Positions 1 to 9,483 of a stretch of 23,167 nucleotides of DNA are shown here, piece after piece. The DNA comes from VMDJ01 sp965659945 (GTDB lineage Bacteria; Pseudomonadota; Gammaproteobacteria; Chromatiales; Chromatiaceae). Below the pieces are notes generated by a model. The model saw nothing but the letters and a program-made list of their open reading frames with translations. It had not been told where the DNA came from and did no database searches. Both the position numbers and the translations under genes were made by a program. Location: contig CBFHYJ010000024.1 in assembly GCA_965659945.1 (NCBI GenBank), positions 1-23,167 of the forward strand, in the 5' to 3' direction. Position 1 is the stretch's first letter; each line of letters starts with the position of its first letter.

Positions 1-1462
1 CCATCACATCGATCAGCGGCGCAGGCCATAGGCCTAAAATCAGTACCGCAAGGGCTAGCACTGTAAGCACGAAGGCCTCACGTGCATTGATATCTTTCAG
101 TTGCGCGACGGCATCGGAAGCAATCTCACCAAAGATCACTCGCTTCACCATCCATAAGGTGTAAGCCGCACCGACAATCAAGGTTGTTGCAGCGAGGAAG
201 GCATACCAGAAGTCAGCGCGGAAAGCGGCCAAGATGACCATGAACTCACCCACAAAACCCGAGGTACCTGGCAGACCCGCATTGGCCATCGAGAAGAAAA
301 CCATGAAGGCAGCAAACCACGGCATGGTGTTGACCACACCGCCATAAGAAGAGATTTCACGACTGTGCAAGCGGTCGTAAAGTACACCGATACTCAAGAA
401 CATCGCGGCACTAATAAAGCCGTGGGAGACCATCTGCACCATACCGCCCTGTACGCCTAACTCGGCACCTGAGGTCGCGGCAGGATTTGCCATGATCATA
501 AAGGCGATAAAGAAACCGAGGGTAACAAACCCCATGTGAGCAATGGATGAGTAAGCAACGAGCTTCTTCATATCGCTTTGCACAAGAGCCACAAAGCCAA
601 TGTAAACAACTGCAACCAGTGACATACCAATCACTAGCCAATCGAGCGTATGACTTGCATCCGGTGCGATAGGCATACTAAAACGTAAGAAACCATAGCC
701 ACCGATCTTCAACATAATCGCTGCAAGAATCACAGAACCACCCGTCGGTGCTTCTACGTGCGCATCAGGCAACCAGGTGTGCACTGGCCACATTGGCACT
801 TTTACCGCGAAGGCGAGCAAGAACGCCAAGAAGATCAGAACCTGCTCAGTATGATTCAGTTTGAGATCGTGGAAGGCCAATACATCCATTGAGCCAGACT
901 GGAAGTACATATAGATCAAGGCGACCAACATGAACACGGAGCCCAAGAAGGTATACAAGAAGAACTTGATTGTCGCGTAAACACGACGGGGGCCACCCCA
1001 AATACCAATCACGATAAACATCGGTATCAGCATAGCTTCCCAGAAGACGTAGAAGAGTACTGCGTCTAGAGCAGCAAACACGCCCACCATGACACCTTCC
1101 ATCATTAAGAAAGCGGCCATGTATTGAGAAGGTTTGTATTGGATGACCTCCCAGCCGGCAATCACCACCATTATGGTGATAAAGGTCGTCAGAATGATCA
1201 GTGGCATCGAAATGCCGTCGACACCAAGATAGTAATTCACCCCGAACTGTGGCACCCAAGCGGCTTTTTCAACGAACTGCATAGCAGCTGTTGAGCTATC
1301 AAACTGGGTATACAACGGAATACTGACTGCAAAGGTCAAAACTGAAACTAACAGTGCTAACCAGCGTGAAACGTTCGGAGACTTGTCACCACTGATAAGA
1401 ACTAGCGCACCACCAATAATGGGGAGCCAGACAACCGTGCTTAATAATGGCCAATCGATCAT
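1..1462 (-). CDS. nuoM: NADH-quinone oxidoreductase subunit M (3' end cut off)
   Basis: Antiporter-like membrane subunit of respiratory complex I, one of the three Mrp-type proton-pumping subunits of the inner membrane. Translating the minus strand from the ATG at 1462-1460 gives 487 complete codons with no stop before the edge; about 20 C-terminal residues should lie outside, judging from the E. coli length of about 509. Hydrophobic helices run throughout. The conserved glutamate sits in FYVFWEAMLIPMF (E142) and the pump lysine in FAVKVPMWPVHTWLPDAH (K221), the equivalents of E. coli E144 and K234. The start follows the nuoL stop by 23 nt, with a TTAGGT ribosome binding site. It is the last nuo gene seen; nuoN is expected next, beyond the left edge. 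The identification is secure from sequence and operon position. Confidence 0.96.
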   Translation of the reverse strand, partial: MIDWPLLSTVVWLPIIGGALVLISGDKSPNVSRWLALLVSVLTFAVSIPLYTQFDSSTAAMQFVEKAAWVPQFGVNYYLGVDGISMPLIILTTFITIMVVIAGWEVIQYKPSQYMAAFLMMEGVMVGVFAALDAVLFYVFWEAMLIPMFIVIGIWGGPRRVYATIKFFLYTFLGSVFMLVALIYMYFQSGSMDVLAFHDLKLNHTEQVLIFLAFLLAFAVKVPMWPVHTWLPDAHVEAPTGGSVILAAIMLKIGGYGFLRFSMPIAPDASHTLDWLVIGMSLVAVVYIGFVALVQSDMKKLVAYSSIAHMGFVTLGFFIAFMIMANPAATSGAELGVQGGMVQMVSHGFISAAMFLSIGVLYDRLHSREISSYGGVVNTMPWFAAFMVFFSMANAGLPGTSGFVGEFMVILAAFRADFWYAFLAATTLIVGAAYTLWMVKRVIFGEIASDAVAQLKDINAREAFVLTVLALAVLILGLWPAPLIDVM

Positions 1463-1485
1463 GCGTATTTACCTAATTATTATTC

Positions 1486-3435
1486 TTATCTCACCACGAA
1501 CCATGTGAGTAGACCGAGCAGGCCTAAGATCACAGCGAACGCATAGTGATAGAGGTAACCGGTTTGAATAAACCGCACTACCGAAGCTAACCAACCGACT
1601 GTGTGCGCAGAACCATTAACCGCAACGCCATCAATGATGACTTTGTCACCCACATGCCAGAAAAACTTACCTAACAATCGACTACCGCTAGCAAACACTG
1701 CCTGGTTGAAGTGATCGAAGCCGTACTTTTGATCCAACGCATAGTGCACCCAATCAAAGCGTTTACGTAAATCCGAAGCGATACTTGGCTTACGTGTGTA
1801 CACATACCAAGCCACGAACAAACCGCCAAGAGCCAAATAGATAGGAGCGCCATGCAATGCGTGCATCACAAAACCCCACGCGCTCGTAAATTCAATCTGG
1901 CCTAGCGTGTTGTGCTCTGGCGCAACAGTGAGAATGCCATTGAAGTAATCGCCAAACACCATATCGCCAACAGTGAAGTAACCGATGAAGACCGATGGGA
2001 TCGCTAGCAAGATCAGTGGCAATGTAACTACCCAGGGTGATTCATGCAGATGGTCTTTTGCGTGCTCATCTCGCGGCCCATTGCCATGAAAGACTAAGAA
2101 ATACATACGGAAGCTATACAAGGCGGTCAGGAACACACCGGCAACCAACAAGACATAAGCGTAACCTGCCCCATCGATAGTCGAGTAATGCACTGCCTCG
2201 ATAATCGCATCTTTAGAGAAGAAGCCAGAGAACCCTGGGAAGCCAATCAAGGCCAGTGAGCCTAACAAGGCTGTCCAGTGTGTAATTGGCATGTATTTAC
2301 GAATACCGCCCATGCTGCGGATATCTTGATTGTGATGCATTCCCATGATCACAGAACCTGCCGCTAAGAACAGCAATGCCTTAAAGAACGCGTGCGTCAT
2401 TAGATGGAACAAACCTGCCGCGTAAGCTGATACACCCAAGGCTGCCACCATGTAACCGAGCTGAGACAAGGTTGAGTACGCCACAACACGTTTGATGTCG
2501 TTTTGGATAATGCCAATCAGACCCATAAAGAAGGCAGTCGTAGCACCAATTACCAATACAAAGGTCAATGCGGTTTCTGACATTTCATAAAGCGGTGACA
2601 TACGCGCCACCATAAAGATACCTGCAGTGACCATCGTTGCCGCGTGAATCAATGCAGAGATTGGTGTTGGACCTTCCATTGAGTCTGGTAGCCACACATG
2701 CAATGGCACCTGAGCTGACTTACCCATCGCACCGATGAACAACAAGATACAAACAACGGTCATCAGCGACCATTGCTCATCACCCCAAATATTGATAGTG
2801 GTGTCAGCAAATGCAGGAGCTGCGGCAAACGCTTCAGCGTAATCGAGTGTATTGAAATACATCGCAACCGCAGCAATACCGAGAACAAAACCAAAGTCAC
2901 CAACACGGTTCACCAAGAAGGCCTTCATGTTGGCAAATACTGCGGTGTCTTTCTTAAAGTAGAAACCGATCAGCAAGTAAGAGACCAAACCTACCGCTTC
3001 CCAGCCAAAGAACAGCTGCAGGAAGTTGTTTGACATCACAAGCATCAGCATTGAGAAGGTAAACAATGCGATGTAACTGAAGAAACGCTGGTAACCATCC
3101 TCATCATGCATGTAGCCGATGGTGTAGATGTGCACCATGAGAGAAACGAAAGTCACAACCGCCATCATCATCGCGGTCAAACGATCGATTAGAAAGCCAA
3201 CCTCAAAGCGCAAACCATCACTAACCATCCAGGTATAAACCGACTGGTTATAGACCTCAGCACCTGCAAACGCATGCAGATACAAAATGTACATCGATAA
3301 GACGCAGCTAGTGCCAACACCCAAAATAGTCGCCCAGTGCGCACCCGCCTTACCAATTTGGTTACGAAGCAGACCGGCAATTGCTGCGCCAACCAAAGGT
3401 GCCAACACGATTGTGAGTAAGATCGATTCCATCAT
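1486..3435 (-). CDS. nuoL: NADH-quinone oxidoreductase subunit L
   Basis: Largest antiporter-like proton-pumping subunit of complex I, sited at the distal end of the membrane arm, with a long lateral helix at its C-terminus. The 649-residue protein is hydrophobic throughout and somewhat longer than E. coli NuoL (613). Key residues are visible: E146 in FFGWEAVGLVSYLL and K239 in GAMGKSAQVPLHVWLPD. The motif GPTPISALIHAATMVTAG follows. The start codon shares one base with the nuoK stop (TAATG), which suggests translational coupling. A second ATG directly follows the first, so initiation could be one codon later at 3432. It is followed by nuoM after 23 nt. Nothing is truncated or missing. Confidence 0.97.
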   Translation of the reverse strand: MMESILLTIVLAPLVGAAIAGLLRNQIGKAGAHWATILGVGTSCVLSMYILYLHAFAGAEVYNQSVYTWMVSDGLRFEVGFLIDRLTAMMMAVVTFVSLMVHIYTIGYMHDEDGYQRFFSYIALFTFSMLMLVMSNNFLQLFFGWEAVGLVSYLLIGFYFKKDTAVFANMKAFLVNRVGDFGFVLGIAAVAMYFNTLDYAEAFAAAPAFADTTINIWGDEQWSLMTVVCILLFIGAMGKSAQVPLHVWLPDSMEGPTPISALIHAATMVTAGIFMVARMSPLYEMSETALTFVLVIGATTAFFMGLIGIIQNDIKRVVAYSTLSQLGYMVAALGVSAYAAGLFHLMTHAFFKALLFLAAGSVIMGMHHNQDIRSMGGIRKYMPITHWTALLGSLALIGFPGFSGFFSKDAIIEAVHYSTIDGAGYAYVLLVAGVFLTALYSFRMYFLVFHGNGPRDEHAKDHLHESPWVVTLPLILLAIPSVFIGYFTVGDMVFGDYFNGILTVAPEHNTLGQIEFTSAWGFVMHALHGAPIYLALGGLFVAWYVYTRKPSIASDLRKRFDWVHYALDQKYGFDHFNQAVFASGSRLLGKFFWHVGDKVIIDGVAVNGSAHTVGWLASVVRFIQTGYLYHYAFAVILGLLGLLTWFVVR

Positions 3436-3740
3436 TACCCCTTCAGATCCTTAAGCTCGTCAACATTGATCGTACGGCGAGTTCGGAAGACCACCACCAG
3501 GATAGCCAAGCCAATCGCTGCTTCTGCTGCAGCCACCGTCAAAATAAAGAAGACGAATATCTGACCTTGTAGGTCATTCAAATAATGTGAGAACGCAACA
3601 AAGTTCAAGTTAACTGCCAAGAGCATCAATTCGATGCACATCAACAGTAACAGGACGTTCTTACGGTTCAAAAAGATGCCAGCAATACTGATTGAGAAAA
3701 GTAAGGCTGAAACGATGAGGTATTCAGATAAAGAAATCAT
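3435..3740 (-). CDS. nuoK: NADH-quinone oxidoreductase subunit K
   Basis: Small MrpC-like subunit of the complex I membrane arm with three predicted transmembrane helices, 101 residues as is usual. It carries the two buried glutamates of the proton path, E37 in MCIELMLLAVNLN and E73 in AAAEAAIGLAI, matching E. coli E36 and E72. The C-terminus is short and charged. It starts 3 nt after the nuoJ stop and ends overlapping the nuoL start by one base, so it is embedded tightly in the operon. Assignment is secure from both sequence and position. Confidence 0.97.
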   Translation of the reverse strand: MISLSEYLIVSALLFSISIAGIFLNRKNVLLLLMCIELMLLAVNLNFVAFSHYLNDLQGQIFVFFILTVAAAEAAIGLAILVVVFRTRRTINVDELKDLKG

Positions 3741-3743
3741 TAA

Positions 3744-4343
3744 TCAGTCCTCCCCGTCCATCTTGACCATCTTCAAGCGATCAGTACTTTTAACTGAAAT
3801 CTGCTGGCTCGGATCCTGGTATTTAGTTTCAGGTCGCTTACGTAGTGTCAGACTGATTGCAGCGATGATGCCAACTAACAAGATAACCGCAGCAATCTCG
3901 AAGGCGTATAAATGATCGGTAAACAATGCAAAACCTAACTCAGCTGTATTGTTGTAATCAGCACCATGTCGCTCAGGAGCTGCCACTTTATCCAGACCAA
4001 AATGACTCGAACCTACTACTAGCAGAATCTCCGCCATCATGACTGCGGCAACCAACACGGCCACTGGCAAGTTACGCACAAACCCGGCACGCAACTCAGT
4101 GATATTGATATCTAGCATCATCACAACGAAGAGGAATAACACCATCACGGCGCCGACATAAACCAAAACTAAGACAATGGATAAAAACTCAGCTTCCAGC
4201 ATCATCCAAAGAATGGCGGCATTGAAGAAAGCCACCACTAGCCACAGCACCGAATGTACTGGGTTTTTACGCGTCACTATCAATACTGCCGCGCTAATTA
4301 AGATGGCAGAGAAAATATAAAAAAGAACCTTTTCAACTGACAT
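3744..4343 (-). CDS. nuoJ: NADH-quinone oxidoreductase subunit J
   Basis: Membrane subunit (ND6 homologue) of complex I, 199 residues from the chosen ATG, with five hydrophobic segments. The conserved TMH3 region is visible as VLVYVGAVMVLFLFVVMML, which forms the pi-bulge helix linking quinone reduction to the pump. NPVHSVLWLV near the N-terminus is also typical. The reading frame is open two codons further upstream to a TTG at 4349 that overlaps the nuoI TGA. I chose the ATG at 4343-4341, 2 nt after the nuoI stop, because ATG is the far commoner start; the ribosome binding site is weak for either choice. The hydrophilic C-terminal tail of roughly 35 residues is more variable. nuoK follows 3 nt later. 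Confidence 0.94.
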   Translation of the reverse strand: MSVEKVLFYIFSAILISAAVLIVTRKNPVHSVLWLVVAFFNAAILWMMLEAEFLSIVLVLVYVGAVMVLFLFVVMMLDINITELRAGFVRNLPVAVLVAAVMMAEILLVVGSSHFGLDKVAAPERHGADYNNTAELGFALFTDHLYAFEIAAVILLVGIIAAISLTLRKRPETKYQDPSQQISVKSTDRLKMVKMDGED

Positions 4344-4345
4344 GA

Positions 4346-4834
4346 TCAACGCACCATCGCCTGAGCAGCGCGATCGGCGGCAAGCTCTTTCTCATACTTA
4401 TCACCCATCGCAAGTAACTTTTCTTTCGTCATGATGTGCTCGCCACGGTTTTCGAAGTGATATTCGTAAAGACGTGTTTCAACAATCGAGTCCACCGGAC
4501 ATGACTCTTCGCAGAAGCCACAGAAGATGCACTTAAATAAATCGATGTCATAACGCGTGGTACGACGTGAACCATCATCACGAGGCTCAGCTTCGATGGT
4601 GATTGCTAGCGCAGGACACACCGCCTCACATAGCTTACAAGCGATACAACGCTCTTCACCATTTTCATAGCGACGCAATGCATGCAGGCCGCGAAAACGT
4701 GGAGACACTGGTGCTTTTTCTTCTGGGTATTGCAAGGTCACTGAGCCTTTAAGCATGTAACTACCTGTTAGACGTAAACCTTTAAGCAGCTCCCAGAGGA
4801 ACAGACTACGGATGTAATTTGTAATTGTTTTCAT
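4346..4834 (-). CDS. nuoI: NADH-quinone oxidoreductase subunit I (8Fe-8S ferredoxin-like)
   Basis: Peripheral-arm subunit that holds clusters N6a and N6b and passes electrons from NuoG to NuoB near the quinone site. The 162-residue sequence has two classic CxxCxxCxxxCP motifs: C63, C66, C69, C73 (CIACKLCEAVCP) and C102, C105, C108, C112 (CIFCGFCEESCP). The N-terminal amphipathic stretch containing LTGSYMLKG lies against the membrane in known structures. All eight cysteine ligands are intact. It starts 18 nt after nuoH, behind an AAGGCGGAG ribosome binding site, and its stop lies just before nuoJ. It is of the mitochondrial TYKY type. Confidence 0.97.
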   Translation of the reverse strand: MKTITNYIRSLFLWELLKGLRLTGSYMLKGSVTLQYPEEKAPVSPRFRGLHALRRYENGEERCIACKLCEAVCPALAITIEAEPRDDGSRRTTRYDIDLFKCIFCGFCEESCPVDSIVETRLYEYHFENRGEHIMTKEKLLAMGDKYEKELAADRAAQAMVR

Positions 4835-4852
4835 CGTATTGCTCGCTCCGCC

Positions 4853-5908
4853 TTAATCAAACCACCAAGGCATGTCGTACACACGCATAAACGCAACCAC
4901 CACAATCCAAACAATCGTGATTGGAATAAAGACCTTCCAACCCAAACGCATAATTTGGTCGTAGCGATAACGTGGAAATGTTGCACGGAACCACAAGAAT
5001 AAGAACATGAAGAACGCTGTCTTCGCGAATAACCAGATGATGCCTGGCACCCACTCAAACCAAGACTCCATAAAGGTGCCCTGGAAAGGTGACAACCAAC
5101 CACCTAGGAACATCAGCGCTGTGAAGGCTGATATCAAAATCATGTTGGCGTATTCAGCCAAGAAGAAGGCAGCAAACGCCATACCTGAATATTCGATATG
5201 GAAGCCGGCGACAATTTCCGACTCACCTTCAGCAACGTCAAACGGCGCGCGATTGGTCTCCGCCACACCCGAGATGAAATAAATCAGGAAAAGCGGCAGT
5301 AACGGCAACCAGAACCAATGCAAAAGACTGCCCTGCTGGGCCATAACGATCTCGCCAAGATGCAGCGTGCCAGAAGCCACCAACACACCAACCAATGCAA
5401 AGCCCATCGCAATTTCATACGCAACCATTTGAGCGGCAGAGCGAACTGCGCCCAATAAAGCGTACTTAGAGTTAGACGCCCAACCTGCGATGATGACGCC
5501 GTATACACTGATTGAGCTCAACGCCACGATGTATAAAAGACCGGCATTAACATCAGCTAACACCAAGCCTACATCAAAAGGAAATACTGCCCATGCAGCC
5601 AAGGCTGGGGCCAACATCACCATAGGGGCAAGCAAGAACAACACCTTATTTGCGCCAGTAGGGATGATGATCTCTTTGAACATCAACTTAACCGCATCAG
5701 CAATTGGTTGACCAAGACCCAACATACGGAAGCCAAAGAAACCAACTCGGTTTGGTCCTTGACGCACCTGCATATGACCGATGACCTTACGCTCAGCGTA
5801 GGTGTAATAAGCCACCAACCCCATCAAGGGGAACATGATAAGAGCGATTTTCAGCAGTATCTGAACGACAACGGGTAGTGCGTAATAAACTTCAATTAAC
5901 GCATCCAT
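4853..5908 (-). CDS. nuoH: NADH-quinone oxidoreductase subunit H
   Basis: ND1 homologue, the membrane subunit that forms the quinone entry chamber with NuoB and NuoD. It has 351 residues with about eight hydrophobic segments, slightly longer than E. coli NuoH (325). Visible family signatures are YAERKVIGHMQVRQGPNRVG (residues 37-56) and the acidic cytoplasmic loop AETNRAPFDVAEGESE (216-231) that couples quinone chemistry to the proton path. The ATG shares a base with the nuoG stop (TAATG at 5910-5906), implying coupled translation. Nothing is missing. nuoI follows after 18 nt. Confidence 0.97.
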   Translation of the reverse strand: MDALIEVYYALPVVVQILLKIALIMFPLMGLVAYYTYAERKVIGHMQVRQGPNRVGFFGFRMLGLGQPIADAVKLMFKEIIIPTGANKVLFLLAPMVMLAPALAAWAVFPFDVGLVLADVNAGLLYIVALSSISVYGVIIAGWASNSKYALLGAVRSAAQMVAYEIAMGFALVGVLVASGTLHLGEIVMAQQGSLLHWFWLPLLPLFLIYFISGVAETNRAPFDVAEGESEIVAGFHIEYSGMAFAAFFLAEYANMILISAFTALMFLGGWLSPFQGTFMESWFEWVPGIIWLFAKTAFFMFLFLWFRATFPRYRYDQIMRLGWKVFIPITIVWIVVVAFMRVYDMPWWFD

Positions 5909-8211
5909 TACGCTTTCTCCACGCTGATTGCAGCAAAGCCATTACCGAGCACTGCTGTTTCAGCGACACCGATAGGTAGCCATACGCACTGAGATGCAAC
6001 GGAATCATCAGCGATTGCCTCAATTTCTACCGTAGCTGCCTCTTGAGTAACGCGAATACGACCCGACTCGCCTAATTGAATCTGCTCTGCCAAGTCTGAC
6101 GCAATGCGTGCCTGACCTTTGAATGAATCTGGCGTGTGCTGCAGTGACGATGAGCGACGTACAACGGAGTCAATCGAATACATTGGCACATCACCAATAC
6201 GCTGAATACCGCTAACCAAGTGACGGGGTTGATCTGCACCCTCTGACATCACATTGGATACTGGCAATTGAGTTTGATCGCCAAGCAACTCATTTCGAAC
6301 ATCGTGGCTATCAAGATAATCAAAGCCATCAACATCAACCAAGTTACCGAGCACGCGTAAAATCTTCCACGCTGGGCGTGACTCACCTGGTGGTGGAACT
6401 ACACCGGTAAAGCTCTGCACATCACCTTGGTTATTCACTAAGGTGCCAGAAGTTTCAGCAATTACGCCACAAGGCAGAATGACATCTGCGGTTGACGCCA
6501 ACACGTCTGACATATGTGAAACAACTGCAATTACTTTCTGATCTGCTAACGCTTCTCGTGCTTGTGCAGAATTGGCCGCATCAAGTTCTAATTCAGCACT
6601 CACTACCATCAAGGTATCAGTGCCTCCAGAGAGCATTTGCGATGCATTCATGCCTGATATTGGAACAGCACCAGCGAAGGTTGCACCAACATCATTTGCA
6701 CCAAAACCTGTCGTACCCCAAGCAACATTCGCAGCTGTTGCAATCGAAGCCGCTAGGCGACGCAGGATCGAATAATCTGGATGCATCATGGCCGGGTTGC
6801 CCAAAATGATGCTGCCCTGCTCTGCCTCTTTTAGTGTGTTGGCAATGGTTTGATGTGATTCATCAACTTCAACGTCTACGCCACAGGTAGAAAGACCCAA
6901 AGCCTTAGCAACGCCAGCAAGCTCAACCACCATGTCAGCCGGTGAGCACACCACATCGACATCGAGATCAAAGTTAAACGAGTAAGCCACCGGATTGATT
7001 GCCATCACGATACCGCCATCTAAGAAAGATTGACGTAAACGGTGATTCAACATGGGCTGCTCTTTTCTCAGCCAGCTACCAACCAGTAATGTTGCTGCAT
7101 TATCTGCAAGCGCTTCAAAACGCTGACCGAGCCATTGCAGTGATGGGTTACTTGCATCATCGCGGAAATCCACTTGGCGTAAACGATGATCAATATTCTC
7201 TGAATTTAATCCTCGCATTAGCTTAGAAGCCAAATACGCCTCTTCGGTTGTCGCATTTGGCGACACCAACGCGCCGAGCTTTTCAGGCGGCACTGCTTTT
7301 AATAAGTTAGCTGCAACCTCTAAGGCCTCATCCCAGTCGGTCTCTTGCAGCTTGCCATTCTCACGTATCATTGGGACCGTGACACGGTCATCAGCATTAA
7401 AACCTTGGTAGGCAAAACGATCTCGATCGGATAGCCATGTTTGATTACAGGCCTGATTTTCACGTGGGATAGCACGCATGATTTGATTACGACGAATGTG
7501 CCAATGCACATTACTGCCCACGCCATCATGCGCAGGGATGCCGTCAGCTTGCGTTAACTCCCAAGAGCGTGCTGTGTATCGGTAAGGCTTTGAGGTCAAT
7601 GCACCCACTGGGCACAAATCAATAATGTTGCCGCTTAGTTCTGAACCCACCGCTTGCTCGATGTAAACACCAATGCGCATGTGTTCACCACGGCCGGTTG
7701 CACCCATTTCACGGAGACCAGCGATCTCTGCACCAAAACGAACACAACGCGTACAGTGAATACAACGTGTCATATCGGTTGCAATCAATGAACCTAAGTT
7801 CTCGTCACGCACCACACGCTTTTGCTCACTAAATCGAGAAACATCACCACCGTAGCCCATGGCGACATCTTGTAATTCACACTCACCACCTTGGTCACAA
7901 ATCGGGCAATCCAGTGGGTGATTGATTAACAGGAATTCCATCGTCCCCTTTTGAGCAGCGCGCGCTACAGGTGAACGAGTAAAGACTTTCATTCCATCTG
8001 TACATGGGGTTGCACATGCGGGTAATGGCTTTGGCGCATTCTCCACCTCAACCAAACACATACGACAGTTAGCCGCAACAGATAGATGCTTGTGATAACA
8101 GAAGCGTGGCACCGTAATGCCTGCCTTATCTGTTACCTCGATAAGCATTTGACCTGCAGTCGCATCGAGCTTTTTGCCATCAACTTCTATAGAGATTTGC
8201 TGATCACTCAT
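5908..8211 (-). CDS. nuoG: NADH-quinone oxidoreductase subunit G (N7-less type)
   Basis: Large 767-residue iron-sulfur subunit of the complex I peripheral arm. The N-terminal ferredoxin domain has N1b ligands C38, C49, C52, C66. Next come N4 ligands H98, C102, C105, C111 (HPLDCPICDQGGEC) and N5 ligands C150, C153, C156, C200. A degenerate molybdopterin-oxidoreductase-like domain follows and contains no cofactor motif that I recognise. The four cysteines that bind the extra N7 cluster in E. coli and Thermus are absent: where E. coli has its CxxCxxxC, this protein reads IPAHDGVGSNV. This matches the mitochondrial and alphaproteobacterial type. The start is 3 nt after the nuoF stop. The C-terminal half is poorly conserved, as is normal for this family. 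Confidence 0.96.
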   Translation of the reverse strand: MSDQQISIEVDGKKLDATAGQMLIEVTDKAGITVPRFCYHKHLSVAANCRMCLVEVENAPKPLPACATPCTDGMKVFTRSPVARAAQKGTMEFLLINHPLDCPICDQGGECELQDVAMGYGGDVSRFSEQKRVVRDENLGSLIATDMTRCIHCTRCVRFGAEIAGLREMGATGRGEHMRIGVYIEQAVGSELSGNIIDLCPVGALTSKPYRYTARSWELTQADGIPAHDGVGSNVHWHIRRNQIMRAIPRENQACNQTWLSDRDRFAYQGFNADDRVTVPMIRENGKLQETDWDEALEVAANLLKAVPPEKLGALVSPNATTEEAYLASKLMRGLNSENIDHRLRQVDFRDDASNPSLQWLGQRFEALADNAATLLVGSWLRKEQPMLNHRLRQSFLDGGIVMAINPVAYSFNFDLDVDVVCSPADMVVELAGVAKALGLSTCGVDVEVDESHQTIANTLKEAEQGSIILGNPAMMHPDYSILRRLAASIATAANVAWGTTGFGANDVGATFAGAVPISGMNASQMLSGGTDTLMVVSAELELDAANSAQAREALADQKVIAVVSHMSDVLASTADVILPCGVIAETSGTLVNNQGDVQSFTGVVPPPGESRPAWKILRVLGNLVDVDGFDYLDSHDVRNELLGDQTQLPVSNVMSEGADQPRHLVSGIQRIGDVPMYSIDSVVRRSSSLQHTPDSFKGQARIASDLAEQIQLGESGRIRVTQEAATVEIEAIADDSVASQCVWLPIGVAETAVLGNGFAAISVEKA

Positions 8212-8214
8212 GCG

Positions 8215-9480
8215 CTACACCATGCACTTCTTGTGTTCGACGTGATAGGCAAATTCATCACGGAAATGTTTAACAAAGCTAGCGACTGGCAACGCTGCAG
8301 CATCACCTAAAGCACAAATCGTTTTACCCATAATCTTTTGGGCAACATCATCAAGAAGATCAAGATCTTCCTTCCGGCCTTGACCATGCTCGATTCGCTT
8401 AACCACGCGGTGCATCCAGCCAGTACCTTCTCGACATGGCGTACATTGGCCACACGACTCTTCGTAGTAGAAATAAGAAATACGCTCGAGGACCTTCACC
8501 ATACAATTGGTATCGTCCATTACTATCACCGCACCTGAACCAAGCATAGATCCGGCATCTTGGATACTTTGATAATCCATCGTTAGATCCATCATCACAT
8601 CACCGGGCAACACAGGTGCTGATGAACCTCCTGGAATCACCGCTTTGATCGGACGACCATCTCGCATGCCGCCGGCCATCTCAAGAAGCTCAGCAAATGG
8701 TGTGCCCATCGGTATTTCATAGTTACCAGGGCGTGCAACATTGCCTGAGATAGAAAAGAGTTTTGGGCCGCCACTATTTTCAACACCAATCTCACGGAAC
8801 CAATCTGGGCCTTGACGAACGATATCGGGAATAGACGCTAACGTTTCGGTGTTGTTAATCACCGTCGGGCGACCATACAAGCCAAACATCGCAGGGAATG
8901 GAGGCTTAAAACGCGGCTGACCTTTTTTGCCTTCAATCGACTCAAGCAATGCTGTTTCTTCGCCACAAATGTAGGCACCCGCACCTAAATGCGTATGAAT
9001 GTCGTAGCTGAAATCTGTACCAAGAATATTCTTACCCAGAAGACCCGCCGCACGCGCTTCTTCTAACGCCTCTTCGAAACGCTCATACGGTTCCCAGAAC
9101 TCGCCACGCAGATAGTTGTAACCTGCAACCGCACCAATGGTGTAGCCAGCGATAATCATGCCTTCAATTAAAGCGTGTGGGTTATAACGAGTAATGTCAC
9201 GATCTTTAAAGGTACCTGGCTCACCTTCGTCTGAGTTACAGACGATGTATTTATCACCAGGTGCAGCACGGTTGATAAAGCTCCACTTCAAACCTGTTGG
9301 GAAGCCCGCACCACCACGACCACGAAGGCCTGATTTTTTCACCATCTCAATGATGTCTTCAGATGGGGTCTTGTTTTCCAAGATCTGCTTCAGCGCTTCA
9401 TAACCACCTTCGCTGATATAAGTATCCAACTTCCAAGAACGATCCTTGTGCAAGGTACGGAAACAAACTTCATTCGCCAT
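8215..9480 (-). CDS. nuoF: NADH-quinone oxidoreductase subunit F (NADH/FMN-binding)
   Basis: NADH dehydrogenase module subunit that binds NADH, FMN and cluster N3, the electron entry point of complex I. In the 421 residues, the glycine-rich nucleotide motif GRGGAGFPTG lies at 54-63 and the FMN/NADH region GAGAYICGEETAL at 166-178. The N3 ligands are C343, C346, C349 (ESCGQCTPCR) and C389 (TICALGD). Length and order fit the family. It starts 3 nt after nuoE and ends 3 nt before nuoG, so the E-F-G NADH module is contiguous. No anomalies. Confidence 0.97.
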   Translation of the reverse strand: MANEVCFRTLHKDRSWKLDTYISEGGYEALKQILENKTPSEDIIEMVKKSGLRGRGGAGFPTGLKWSFINRAAPGDKYIVCNSDEGEPGTFKDRDITRYNPHALIEGMIIAGYTIGAVAGYNYLRGEFWEPYERFEEALEEARAAGLLGKNILGTDFSYDIHTHLGAGAYICGEETALLESIEGKKGQPRFKPPFPAMFGLYGRPTVINNTETLASIPDIVRQGPDWFREIGVENSGGPKLFSISGNVARPGNYEIPMGTPFAELLEMAGGMRDGRPIKAVIPGGSSAPVLPGDVMMDLTMDYQSIQDAGSMLGSGAVIVMDDTNCMVKVLERISYFYYEESCGQCTPCREGTGWMHRVVKRIEHGQGRKEDLDLLDDVAQKIMGKTICALGDAAALPVASFVKHFRDEFAYHVEHKKCMV

Positions 9481-9483
9481 TAC

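Noticed and set aside
846..1259. 137-codon open frame on the minus strand inside nuoM
   Set aside because: It overlaps nuoM in another frame, has no family resemblance and no ribosome binding site; nuoM is certain there.
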